Shown here piece after piece: positions 8,969 through 17,050 of a DNA stretch of 64,000 bases. The notes under the pieces were generated by a model that saw nothing but the letters and a program-made list of their open reading frames with translations, was not told the origin of the DNA and made no database searches. The position numbers and the translations under genes were made by a program. Source of the DNA: Tumebacillus algifaecis (GTDB taxonomy: Bacteria > Bacillota > Bacilli > Tumebacillales > Tumebacillaceae); contig NZ_CP022657.1 of NCBI RefSeq assembly GCF_002243515.1, forward strand, positions 3,187,001-3,251,000, in the 5' to 3' direction. Position 1 is the first letter of the stretch. Each line of letters begins with the position of its first letter.

Positions 8969-10066
8969 CTAGTCGACGACCTCTTGCGGAATTGGCTCTT
9001 GGGCTGATGCAGTCGATTGTGCCGCCCGCTTTGCTTTGATCGCCTCGGTCAACGCCGGAACGATCTTGAACAGATCGCCTACGATTGCGAAATTGGCCAC
9101 TTTAAAGATCGGCGCATCTGGATCACGGTTGATCGCGAGGATGCAGTCTGAGTTTTGCATGCCGACCAGATGTTGCACAGCTCCGGAGATCCCGACAGCA
9201 AGGTAGAGTTTCGGGCGTACCGTGTAACCTGTCTGTCCGACTTGATGGGCGTGCCCGATCCAGCCCGCATCGACTGCAGCGCGTGATGCTCCGACCACAC
9301 CGCCCAGCGCATCGGCCAGCTCTTGGAGCAGTTGAAACGAATCGGGCCCGCCAAGGCCGCGGCCCCCTGCGACGATGATCTCCGCTTCTTCGAGGTCAAA
9401 ACGCTCCGTCGCCTCGATGAATTGCAGCACCTGCGCGTCAATTTCCTCTTCTGCCATCAGCGATGGTACGGAGTGAATCTCGCCTTGGCGCGTCGGATCA
9501 TACGGTGCGGCTTCAAACACACCAGCGCGGGCGGTCGCCATCTGTGGGCGATACTGCTTGCACAGGATTGTCGCTAACATCTTCTCAGAAAAAGCGGGGC
9601 GGGACGCTAGCAAGAGACGACTCGGGTGCGGTTCCACGTCAAGGATGGTGCAGTCGGCGGTGAGTCCGGTCGGCAAATGCGTGGCAATCGCGCCTGCTAA
9701 GTCACGGCCCGTCGCCGTCGCTCCAAAGAGCACGATCTCCGGTTTGACCTCGCGAATCACCTGAAGTGCCACCCGTGAGTACGGTCTGGTTCGGTAGTCT
9801 TTCAACTCCGGAGCATCGGCGATGTACACGCGATCTGCTCCGTATGCGATCGCGTCCTTAGCCAAATTGTCCACATCGTGGCCGATGACAAGAGCGATCA
9901 GATCGACTTCCAATTTGTCGGCCAGTTTCCGTCCCTCACCAAGCAATTGCCAAGAAACGCTTTTCGCGTGACCGGCCCGCTGTTCGACAAAGATCATCAC
10001 ACCGCGATAGGCCGACCAGTCGGGCATATCGTCAGGCACGTTCTGCTTTTTGTTCTCTGCTGCCAT
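8969..10066 (-). CDS. fixB: Electron transfer flavoprotein alpha subunit FixB
   Basis: A 365-aa EtfA-type protein. The N-terminal Rossmann-like half (GVMIFVEQRAGHA) is followed by the FAD-binding C-terminal domain, with IVAGGRGLGG, GQTGYTVRPKLYLAVGISGA and LAINRDPDAPIF all intact. It has an extended N-terminus and an Ala/Gln-rich tail. With FixA it forms the NADH-oxidising, bifurcating heterodimer. Confidence 0.95.
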   Translation of the reverse strand: MAAENKKQNVPDDMPDWSAYRGVMIFVEQRAGHAKSVSWQLLGEGRKLADKLEVDLIALVIGHDVDNLAKDAIAYGADRVYIADAPELKDYRTRPYSRVALQVIREVKPEIVLFGATATGRDLAGAIATHLPTGLTADCTILDVEPHPSRLLLASRPAFSEKMLATILCKQYRPQMATARAGVFEAAPYDPTRQGEIHSVPSLMAEEEIDAQVLQFIEATERFDLEEAEIIVAGGRGLGGPDSFQLLQELADALGGVVGASRAAVDAGWIGHAHQVGQTGYTVRPKLYLAVGISGAVQHLVGMQNSDCILAINRDPDAPIFKVANFAIVGDLFKIVPALTEAIKAKRAAQSTASAQEPIPQEVVD

Positions 10067-10087
10067 TTTGATAACACCTCCCTTTGA

Positions 10088-10921
10088 TTACCATCCGAAG
10101 CGGGTCGGCAGTTCCGTTTCCCAAAGCTTCTCGAGCGCAGCACCTGCCACCGCTTCTGGCGTATCGCCTTCCAGAAATGCGGTGTTGACCTGTTTCGATG
10201 CGGGAACCCACGTTTTGGCCACGATCGTCGGGGACCCTTTCAGACCGATCTTGCTTCGGTCCAGTTCCGGAAAGTCTTGGGTTGTCCAAATCACCGGCTT
10301 GAATTGTGCGGCGCGAATCATACCTGGTAGCGGCGCGCGACGCACTTTGTTCAATTCTTTGAGCGCCGTGATCAAAACGGGCATCTTGGTCTGCACCACC
10401 TCGACCCCGTCCTCGAGCAGGCGCTGGACGGTGATGCGCCGCTTGTCCACGTCGATATGTTCCACTTTCGACACGTAGGTCAACTGCTCCAAGTCGAGAC
10501 GGCAGGCAATGCCCGGACCCACTTGTCCTGTATCGCCATCGAGCGTTTGCTTGCCGCAGAACACGATGTCTACCGGACCGAACACGGCGGACACTTTCTG
10601 AATCGTCAGACCCAGCACATATGATGTGGCGAGCGTGTCCGCACCTGCAAAACCGCGGTCGGTGACGAGAACTGCGCCGTCAGCACCAAGCGAGATGCAT
10701 TGTTTCAATGACTTCTCCGCAGGCGGAGGTCCCATGCAGACCACCGTGATTTTAGCGCCCACCGTCTCTTTGATGCGCAGCGCCTCTTCCAATCCATGCA
10801 GATCATAAAAATTCGCAATCGCCGGAACCCCGTCGCGAATCAGCGTATTCGTCTTTGGGTCGATGCGAATCTCCCGGGAGTCCGGCACTTGTTTAACACA
10901 GACCACGATATGTAGCATCAT
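10088..10921 (-). CDS. fixA: Electron transfer flavoprotein beta subunit FixA
   Basis: A 277-aa EtfB-type protein with an adenine-nucleotide-binding fold. The family signature is visible: VCVKQVPDSREIRID at the start, and CGKQTLDGDTGQVGPGIA mid-protein. It is first in fixABCX, with AGGGGG before tandem ATGs (10921 and 10918). No nif genes are in the window. The complex probably couples NADH oxidation to menaquinone and ferredoxin reduction; the use of the reduced ferredoxin is not apparent. Confidence 0.95.
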   Translation of the reverse strand: MMLHIVVCVKQVPDSREIRIDPKTNTLIRDGVPAIANFYDLHGLEEALRIKETVGAKITVVCMGPPPAEKSLKQCISLGADGAVLVTDRGFAGADTLATSYVLGLTIQKVSAVFGPVDIVFCGKQTLDGDTGQVGPGIACRLDLEQLTYVSKVEHIDVDKRRITVQRLLEDGVEVVQTKMPVLITALKELNKVRRAPLPGMIRAAQFKPVIWTTQDFPELDRSKIGLKGSPTIVAKTWVPASKQVNTAFLEGDTPEAVAGAALEKLWETELPTRFGW

Positions 10922-10995
10922 GACTTCCCCCTAAGCGTTTGTCCTATTTCGATACATATGAACAATCCGCAGGATGTATGAAAGAAAAAAGATAT

Positions 10996-11010
10996 GTTAG
11001 ATAATCTAAC
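10996..11010. promoter_or_regulatory. Perfect 15-nt inverted repeat, candidate operator
   Basis: GTTAGATAATCTAAC has two 7-bp arms around a central A. It lies 75 bases upstream of the fixA start, in the 243-bp AT-rich space between the divergent fixA and RRNPP regulator genes. Its size and symmetry suit a dimeric repressor or activator site. Which protein binds is unknown. Confidence 0.5.
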
Positions 11011-11106
11011 GTATTACATTTATATTGGTCATATTTTGTAACTGAACCTTATTGCGTGAAGATGCTATTAATTTGATTTAAATTTATAACTGAATCTCTC
11101 TTTCGT

Positions 11107-11129
11107 TTGCATAATTATTCTTATATAAT
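11107..11129 (+). promoter_or_regulatory. Probable sigma-A promoter of the RRNPP regulator
   Basis: A perfect TATAAT is at 11124-11129, 35 bases before the regulator ATG, with the sequence upstream AT-rich. The -35 element 17 bases further up is weak, which would suit a regulated promoter. Confidence 0.5.
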
Positions 11130-11164
11130 GGGAGTCAGAAAGCGATAGACACGGGAGGAAACAT

Positions 11165-12448
11165 ATGGAATCTCTTGGCCGGAAGATCAGGCAGAGGCGT
11201 CAGGAAAAAGGACTGACCCAGAGCCAACTCGCCGAAGGTTTGGTTAGCGCCAGCGCGATCTCGCAGATTGAAGCGGACAAGATCAACCCGTCCTACAAGC
11301 TCCTCCTCCAGATTGCGGAACGTCTTGAGGTTCCGCTCGACTATTTTCTGACCGAGACAGGGGAGTATCTGGAGCAGGCCACTTCCCATAAGCTTGCCAA
11401 AACGTTCATCATGGCAAAAGAATATTCGAATGCCGTGCCGATCTTAGACAATTTACTCGCAACAGGGGCCGGTGATGAACTCGACCTGATGATGGATTTA
11501 TCGACTTGTTTTATTCATTTGGATAATTTATCTACAGTCAAAGAGCTATTGGAAAAGGCTATGACGATGTCACTAAAAGCGGACGATCATCGCGCACATG
11601 TATGGTCGTTGCATCGGCTGGGTCTTGTCTACTATAAGCAACACAACATCTCATTGGCGATGCACTATTGGCAGCGAGCCTATGATTCATTGCTCGAGAT
11701 GGGAGTAGACGATTCGTTTCTCAAGGCAGAGATCACGACCAACCTCGCAATCACCTACAACCGCTTAGGCCATTACGACCAATCAACCCACCTGTTTCTC
11801 AATTCACAAGACCTGTTAAAAAATTCATCCAACCTCTATCACCTAGCTACCAACTACCTTGGTCTAGGTTTGTCACTGTATGGAAAGAAGGAATACCAAC
11901 AGGCCCAAGAATATTGGCAGGAAGCGGTCACCCTCTTCAAAAGTCTCGACCACATTCACTATTCGATTCAGGTCAAAGAAAACTTCGGCATCTTACGCGG
12001 AGAGCTTGGCGACTATGCAGCAGCACTCGAAATTCTCCAAGAGTGTCTCCGACAATATCAAGAGCTCGGCTCGGACAAACAGTTGTCCAACACTCATGCA
12101 GAGATCGCCAAAGTGTTGCTTCGCTTGGAACGAGACGAAGAGGCGGCAGAACATGTTGAACACGCTTTTGCACTTTGTGAGCCGAACTCGATGTATCACG
12201 CTCAGTGCTATAATGTCCGCTCACTTTTACATGCCTACCGTCAGGAAAACGAAGCGGCGATTGAAGCGGCCTTGCTTGGGGCGGAAGTTTTCCGCACTCT
12301 CGATATGGTGCACGATTATCACAAGATGAGACTGCATGTCAGCGACTTATTCAAAAAGTTGGGAGATTATAAATCTTCTACTGAAATTCTGGAAGAAACC
12401 CAACAGTATATACAACATTTCTTCAAAGAAAAGGGGATCTTATTATGA
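11165..12448 (+). CDS. HTH-TPR transcriptional regulator, RRNPP-type peptide sensor
   Basis: A 427-aa protein. Residues 1-62 form an XRE-type helix-turn-helix (IRQRRQEKGLTQSQLAEG, SASAISQIEADKINPS, AERLEVPLDYFL). From about residue 70 to the end there is a chain of tetratricopeptide repeats, such as RLGLVYYKQHNISLAMHYW and YLGLGLSLYGKKEYQQAQ. This is the plan of PlcR, NprR and related RRNPP proteins, which bind re-imported oligopeptides in the TPR pocket. GGAGG precedes the ATG. Its stop overlaps the start of the next gene (ATGA), which encodes a secreted repeat peptide, very likely its cognate signal. Targets are unknown; the divergent fixABCX operon is a candidate. Confidence 0.9.
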   Translation: MESLGRKIRQRRQEKGLTQSQLAEGLVSASAISQIEADKINPSYKLLLQIAERLEVPLDYFLTETGEYLEQATSHKLAKTFIMAKEYSNAVPILDNLLATGAGDELDLMMDLSTCFIHLDNLSTVKELLEKAMTMSLKADDHRAHVWSLHRLGLVYYKQHNISLAMHYWQRAYDSLLEMGVDDSFLKAEITTNLAITYNRLGHYDQSTHLFLNSQDLLKNSSNLYHLATNYLGLGLSLYGKKEYQQAQEYWQEAVTLFKSLDHIHYSIQVKENFGILRGELGDYAAALEILQECLRQYQELGSDKQLSNTHAEIAKVLLRLERDEEAAEHVEHAFALCEPNSMYHAQCYNVRSLLHAYRQENEAAIEAALLGAEVFRTLDMVHDYHKMRLHVSDLFKKLGDYKSSTEILEETQQYIQHFFKEKGILL

Positions 12449-12723
12449 AAAAAGTAATGCTTTCCGCAATCCTGTTTGCATCGATCGTAACGGTAGGGTT
12501 TGGCCTCGACGCAAAAGAAAATGCCTTCATCAACGGTGGCGAGCCGCTCTCTCCGAAATTCGCTTTCATCAACGGTGGCGAGCCACTCTCTCCGAAGTTC
12601 GCTTTCATCAACGGTGGCGAGCCGCTCTCCCCGAAGTTCGCTTTCATCAACGGCGGTGAACCGCTTTCTCCGAAGTTCGCTTTCATCAACGGCGGTGAAC
12701 CGCTTTCTCCGAAAAAAGCGTAA
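12445..12723 (+). CDS. Secreted five-repeat signalling peptide precursor
   Basis: A 92-aa precursor. Residues 1-20 are a Sec signal peptide (MKKVMLSAILFA then a hydrophobic core ending GFG). After a short LDAKEN spacer, residues 27-90 hold five head-to-tail copies of AFINGGEPLSPKF; the last copy ends KKA. There is no other domain. It is translationally coupled to the regulator by a 4-base ATGA overlap, and a terminator follows. Regulator-then-exported-peptide is the usual RRNPP cassette order. The mature peptide probably arises by protease cutting near the K-F-A junctions and would be re-imported by an oligopeptide permease; both steps are inference. Confidence 0.88.
   Translation: MKKVMLSAILFASIVTVGFGLDAKENAFINGGEPLSPKFAFINGGEPLSPKFAFINGGEPLSPKFAFINGGEPLSPKFAFINGGEPLSPKKA
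12523..12714 (+). repeat. Five in-frame 39-bp tandem repeats
   Basis: The units encode the same 13 residues, with the last copy partial at its end. They differ only at synonymous third positions (GGT-GGC-GAG versus GGC-GGT-GAA, CTC versus CTT, CCG versus CCA, AAA versus AAG). Units 1-3 and units 4-5 form two sub-types, suggesting stepwise duplication. Confidence 0.95.
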
Positions 12724-12739
12724 CGAATACTCCAAAGTC

Positions 12740-12769
12740 AAAAGCCGCTTCGATTACGAAGCGGCTTTT
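12740..12769. terminator. Bidirectional terminator
   Basis: A 13-bp perfect stem (AAAAGCCGCTTCG) with loop ATTA is followed by T on plus and by TTTT on minus. It ends the regulator-peptide transcript; the stop codon of the converging minus-strand gene lies in its loop. Confidence 0.92.
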
Positions 12770-13029
12770 TCATGCTCATCTGCGCGTTCCCGTGTTCCGG
12801 TCATTCGAATCCGTTCCTCGCGCACCTCTTCTTCAGTTCGCGCGATCTGCTCAGCCTCGTCGATCGAGATGCGCATGCCATCATGCGTCCATGCGTACGT
12901 GTACGGGCCTCCAAACGGCAGCATCATATGGTGTGACAGGTCGATCGAGCCAAGCGATTGCCATGCAACGAGCAAAAAGGCTGCAACGCCGCTCATCACT
13001 TTGCGAATCCATCTTCTCAAAGCGTCCAT
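12754..13029 (-). CDS. Small membrane-anchored hypothetical protein, 91 aa
   Basis: The ATG at 13029 follows GGGGGTGAG. A hydrophobic segment (VMSGVAAFLLVAWQSL) near residues 10-25 could anchor the protein; the rest is charged, ending in an acidic/basic helix (EAEQIARTEEEVREERIRM). I do not recognise the family. It is convergent with the signalling-peptide gene and downstream of another small gene. Confidence 0.6.
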   Translation of the reverse strand: MDALRRWIRKVMSGVAAFLLVAWQSLGSIDLSHHMMLPFGGPYTYAWTHDGMRISIDEAEQIARTEEEVREERIRMTGTRERADEHEKAAS

Positions 13030-13095
13030 CGTCTCACCCCCTGTACTTACCATACGCCCGTTTCCAGCACCCTAGAAGCACGTATCCGCTCTGAA

Positions 13096-13524
13096 CTACA
13101 GCTTTGCCCAAGCGAAGAAATGTTCCGCAAAAAACAGTTCCCAGCACGCCCGCTCCGCTTTTCGCTTCTGAACAAAACCATGATTTTGCGGAAAAGACGG
13201 CAGGACAAACCCTGCTGGCACTAGCAAAAGCGGGTTGGGTAATCCGCTGCGTAAAAGCGCGCGCCGTGCACGGTGTAAACAACCGCTCAATCGGCTGTAC
13301 AAGACCTGCTCCGTAGCCTCGACCCTCAGCACTGTCTGCCAGGTGCGATAGTGCGGAGACAACTCTCCAAAAGACAGCCAGAACAGCAGTTCCACTCCGT
13401 TGCTCCACTCGCTAAAGCGGGGGTGGTTGCGATCGAGCCGTTCATCCCGCATTCGTTTAAAGTAGCCTTCCGCCTCTTCCAACCGTTGAAACACCTCTTG
13501 TTCCAACTGTCTGCGAATGCTCAT
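13096..13524 (-). CDS. Hypothetical protein, 142 aa
   Basis: The ATG at 13524 has GAGGTG nine bases upstream. The N-terminal 50 residues form a charged helix (RRQLEQEVFQRLEEAEGYFKRM); the remainder is rich in Arg, Leu and aromatic residues. There is no signal peptide and no known motif. It sits between the alpha/beta hydrolase and the small membrane protein on the same strand. Confidence 0.5.
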   Translation of the reverse strand: MSIRRQLEQEVFQRLEEAEGYFKRMRDERLDRNHPRFSEWSNGVELLFWLSFGELSPHYRTWQTVLRVEATEQVLYSRLSGCLHRARRALLRSGLPNPLLLVPAGFVLPSFPQNHGFVQKRKAERACWELFFAEHFFAWAKL

Positions 13525-13595
13525 CGGTGTCACCACCTCAGGTACAACGCTTCATCTTACAACCTATTCAGGGACCTGAAGAAACTTTCCCTGCT

Positions 13596-14375
13596 TCACT
13601 CAGCTCGAAGTTCGGTCAAAAAAGTTGCGATCGCGTCCAATACTCGCTCTGGCTGTTCGATCTGCGGGACATGCGCCGAACGCTCCAGGACGAGCAGTTG
13701 AGCATCCGGAATGCCCGCCGCCACCGCAGCGCCGATCGGCAGAGGAATCACCCCGTCATGCTCCCCCCAGATGACCAGTGCTTTCGCCTGTACCTCTTGG
13801 AGACGGTCACACAAGTCAATCGCGCGGGTGCGGGCGGCAAGTTGGTCATACAAGTGCCGCGCTCGGACGGTAGCCGCGCGGCTTTCGTCCGACTGAAGGA
13901 CTTGAAACAACTCAGGTTGCCAAAACAATCTGCGATCCATCTCGCTGTGCGGAAGCTCTAGCAGGTTGGGTACATGAACCTCTGGCAGCAGCACCCCGGC
14001 GCTACAAGCGAGCACTAGCCCTTGCACACGCTCAGGTACGGTCAACGACGCTTCCAAGGCAATCCGCCCGCCAAGCGAGTTCCCGACCCACACCGCCTCC
14101 CACACCTCTAGTGCATCCAGGACGCGAAATACAAACGGTGCCAGATCACTGAGCTCCTGTACCGTATCCGGAAGCTCACCCAACCCAGACAGTCCTGGTA
14201 ACTCGATCCCGATCATCCGCCCTGCTTCGCGCAACCCGCGCATCTGATACGCCCACACTTTCCCCGTGCTGCCCACACCATGTAAAAACACTACCGTCCG
14301 GTGGCCTGCTCCGTTTTGTTCATAGACTGTAACGATCTGTCCGTCTTGCTGTATCTTCAACCGCTTCATGCGCAT
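13596..14375 (-). CDS. Alpha/beta hydrolase
   Basis: A 259-aa alpha/beta-hydrolase fold protein. The oxyanion region is FLHGVGSTG, the nucleophile elbow GNSLGG places Ser100, and Asp207 (GEHDGVIP) and His235 (SAHVPQ) complete the triad. The family includes esterases, C-C hydrolases and lactonases. The substrate is unknown, although the VWVGNSLGG and LVIWGEHDGVIP context resembles the meta-cleavage hydrolase group. It is cytoplasmic, with no signal sequence. Confidence 0.88.
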   Translation of the reverse strand: MRMKRLKIQQDGQIVTVYEQNGAGHRTVVFLHGVGSTGKVWAYQMRGLREAGRMIGIELPGLSGLGELPDTVQELSDLAPFVFRVLDALEVWEAVWVGNSLGGRIALEASLTVPERVQGLVLACSAGVLLPEVHVPNLLELPHSEMDRRLFWQPELFQVLQSDESRAATVRARHLYDQLAARTRAIDLCDRLQEVQAKALVIWGEHDGVIPLPIGAAVAAGIPDAQLLVLERSAHVPQIEQPERVLDAIATFLTELRAE

Positions 14376-14430
14376 ACCGCCTTTGTTCGAGCTTGTACCT
14401 CCATTTTACAGAACATGGAGCCAAGATGCC

Positions 14431-14454
14431 AAAAGACCTGGCATCGGCCAGGTC
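14431..14454 (-). terminator. Terminator after the GGDEF gene
   Basis: An 8-bp stem GACCTGGC/GCCAGGTC with a four-base loop is followed on the minus strand by TTTT. Confidence 0.75.
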
Positions 14455-14468
14455 CTGTTGTTCATCCA

Positions 14469-16598
14469 CTACCCTAAATTTTCCGTTTGATCATAATGTG
14501 CGCGTGAGCTGTCGATGCGTTCAAAAATGTGAGGTTCCTCCTCACGAGACTGCATGTGGATCAACGTGATGTCACAGGTGACCGTAAGATCTGAAGGGGG
14601 AAAGGGATGGGCCGCGAACGCATCATGAATGCGGGCTTGCACCACATCGATCTCACTACGGCTGCACCCTTTGATGATCACAAGGAACTCATCGTCCAAA
14701 TAGCGACAGATCATATCATCGGTGCGCATCGTCCGCTTCAAGACAAACGAAGCATCCACCAACACCTCATTGCCCCGCTCAAACCCATAGCGCTCATTGA
14801 TTCGCCGCATCCCACGAATGTCGATAAGCAAAAAGAAGATCGGGAAATGTTTCTCCTGCTCACACAACGAGCGCAATTTGCGGCGCAGATAATGGGTCGT
14901 ATGCAATCCCGTCAAATGATCCACGAACAGACGATGATCATATTCGGCTTTGTACACAGCAATCCGGTTACGCCCCATCTCTTTGGCCCCCCAATAGAGC
15001 GCCTGATCCGCTTTTTCCAGCAAGTCGCTAGGAGAGAGCGCATCATGGTCCTGCAGATGTGCGATACCGCCTGAGATCGTGATGTTCTTGACGGTGTGTT
15101 CCTGATAGACGAATTGGTGACTCTCAATCTTTTGACGCACCGCTTCAGCAAGTAGCTCTGCCGCGGTCGTTCCCATCCGACCGATCGCCACAAATTCCTC
15201 TCCGCCATAGCGGGCCAGCAGAACATCGAACGGCTCCATCACCATTCTGATCACCTTTGCCACCTGCCGCAGTACCTCATCACCTACCATGTGACCGTAG
15301 ATGTCGTTGTACTTCTTAAAATGATCGATGTCAAAAATAAACAGACACAGATTCTCCTCCTGCTGCTTCGTCACGAGAAAGCGATGGTTCAGTTGGTCGT
15401 AAAAATATTGGTAGTTATAAAGCCCGGTCAGTTTGTTCGTCACCGCTGCCCGCTCCAACTCCTCATACATATGATTCCGATCAAGAATGATTGAGACTTG
15501 ACTGGCCAAAAAGCGCAGTTGGTCCCGATGCGCTTTGCGAAACCCATGTGTACTGAGCTTCCACAAACAAAGGATGCCAAACACTTTCGATTGCCCGGCC
15601 AGCGGGATTAACATCATCGACCGTGCCTCGATACCCTGAATATTAAATTCACTTTTGCGAACATCGTTGATGATTTGGACTGCACCGGACGCTGATGTCA
15701 ACTGCAAGAGCGGATGACCATTCAGTTCCACCATCTTGCCATCGCGGTCCACTCCGCGATAGCTACCGTCTGCCTGCAACTCCAACAGCAATCCATTAGG
15801 CGAATCGGTAAATTCCTGCGCCATCTGGAACGTCTTTTGATAGATCAAAGACAATTCTTTGGTACTCGCTACTTCCCAACAGGTCTGGTTGATGCGATTC
15901 GCCCACTGCAACCGATTGAATGAACGGATCATGTAGGTCAAAATTGCTACCGGCACCATCAGAATCACAAGCGTCCAAACTGCAGTGAACGGCTCGATCA
16001 CAAGACCCAATATCGCCAGAGGAAGAACGACCAAATAGACGAGTGCCTCCCAACGCAACGCATCAAAACAGGACTTGCGATTGAAGTGCGACGTTCGGAA
16101 AAAGAGCATCAAGTTGATGATCAGATGATTGATCAAGAAGAAGGAAGCCCCCACTGTAAACAACTTTATCACCGCATAGCCGGTGCTCTCCTGCCCCTCG
16201 AACATCCATGCTGCTACAAACGAAAACGCGGCATAGCCAGCAGCTAAGCAGACCACCTTGATCGCAGGATTGAGCAAAATGGCCATCTTCCGCGTCCCGC
16301 GCAACAGCAACAGTGAGGCGATCAACTCGCCAAAAAAATTGATCCACAAAGTTGTCGCCGTATCAAAGGCCAGCACCAGATAAAACGTAAACACAAGTTC
16401 CAAGCTGACCAGCATCGACGGTAGCGTGACCGGAAACAATACGGTCAATGCGATCAGCGGAACTGCGATCAGCAGCACCAGCCAAAAATCTGTGGTCAGC
16501 TCAAGCGGATGTTGAAACAGGAAATACAAGGCTACCCCGATCAACAAAAATTCCATTACTTTACTGCTTAGCCGCCACCATTTCCCGCTACTCATCAC
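14469..16598 (-). CDS. Membrane GAF-GGDEF-GGDEF diguanylate cyclase
   Basis: A 709-aa protein. Residues 15-225 contain about seven membrane helices (sensor-type). Residues 245-375 look like a GAF domain. The first GGDEF domain (385-550) has an intact GGEEF at 465-469 and FDIDHFKKYND, so it should make cyclic di-GMP; no RxxD inhibitory site is seen just upstream. A second GGDEF domain (555-700) is degenerate, with LDDEF at 634-638 and LIDIRGMRRIN, and probably has a regulatory role. It is followed by a terminator and looks monocistronic. Confidence 0.92.
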   Translation of the reverse strand: MMSSGKWWRLSSKVMEFLLIGVALYFLFQHPLELTTDFWLVLLIAVPLIALTVLFPVTLPSMLVSLELVFTFYLVLAFDTATTLWINFFGELIASLLLLRGTRKMAILLNPAIKVVCLAAGYAAFSFVAAWMFEGQESTGYAVIKLFTVGASFFLINHLIINLMLFFRTSHFNRKSCFDALRWEALVYLVVLPLAILGLVIEPFTAVWTLVILMVPVAILTYMIRSFNRLQWANRINQTCWEVASTKELSLIYQKTFQMAQEFTDSPNGLLLELQADGSYRGVDRDGKMVELNGHPLLQLTSASGAVQIINDVRKSEFNIQGIEARSMMLIPLAGQSKVFGILCLWKLSTHGFRKAHRDQLRFLASQVSIILDRNHMYEELERAAVTNKLTGLYNYQYFYDQLNHRFLVTKQQEENLCLFIFDIDHFKKYNDIYGHMVGDEVLRQVAKVIRMVMEPFDVLLARYGGEEFVAIGRMGTTAAELLAEAVRQKIESHQFVYQEHTVKNITISGGIAHLQDHDALSPSDLLEKADQALYWGAKEMGRNRIAVYKAEYDHRLFVDHLTGLHTTHYLRRKLRSLCEQEKHFPIFFLLIDIRGMRRINERYGFERGNEVLVDASFVLKRTMRTDDMICRYLDDEFLVIIKGCSRSEIDVVQARIHDAFAAHPFPPSDLTVTCDITLIHMQSREEEPHIFERIDSSRAHYDQTENLG

Positions 16599-16813
16599 CA
16601 GGTTTCATCCTCCGTCTCCAAAAAGAGTCATCCCCTGCATGTAAAACTATGTATATGAGAGTTTGCTAGCAATTTGCATAGAAATATTCTACAAGCGCAA
16701 CCTATTTCACCTTCTAAAATATGGAAACAACAAAGAACAGTCTCGTTTAAATGCGCCGAGCTCCTACCATCCTCCCTATTATTTTCATGCTACTTTCGAT
16801 CTATGTTGATTTA
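16599..16813. other. Intergenic region, no gene seen
   Basis: This stretch between the 59-aa gene terminator and the GGDEF start is AT-rich and should hold the GGDEF promoter on the minus strand. No open frame with a ribosome binding site is visible. Confidence 0.5.
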
Positions 16814-16841
16814 AGAAAAAAAGACACTCCCCCGAGTGTCT
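16814..16841 (-). terminator. Terminator after the 59-aa gene
   Basis: Stem AGACACT/AGTGTCT with a CCCCCG loop is followed on the minus strand by a run of T. It overlaps the stop codon of the 59-aa gene by one base. Confidence 0.82.
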
Positions 16842-17020
16842 TACTGCTTTTCTTGCTCCGATTCCCATCGTTCAGCTAATTCCCAACCTTCCACAGCATC
16901 GCTGACACCGGGGCGCATCGTCTTCATAAAATCAATCGCTTCTTCAACAGAAGACGCATCGGTCACACGCGCTTTCTGACAAGAGCCATCTTTCATCACT
17001 AAAGTCAATTTGACATGCAT
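16841..17020 (-). CDS. Small hypothetical protein, 59 aa
   Basis: The ATG at 17020 has AGGAGG eight bases upstream and a terminator follows directly, so this short frame is well supported. The product begins MHVKLTLVMKDGSCQKARV and continues SSVEEAIDFMKTMRPG and EGWELAERWESEQEKQ, a beta-strand start followed by acidic helices. I do not recognise the family. It lies downstream of oppA-1 but is separated from it by a terminator. Confidence 0.75.
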   Translation of the reverse strand: MHVKLTLVMKDGSCQKARVTDASSVEEAIDFMKTMRPGVSDAVEGWELAERWESEQEKQ

Positions 17021-17050
17021 GCAGAATCCCTCCTCTCTTGAAGTATATCA

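Noticed and set aside
12523-12714. Tandem direct repeats that could suggest a CRISPR array
   Set aside because: The repeats are contiguous without spacers, stay in one reading frame and differ only at synonymous positions; they are coding repeats.
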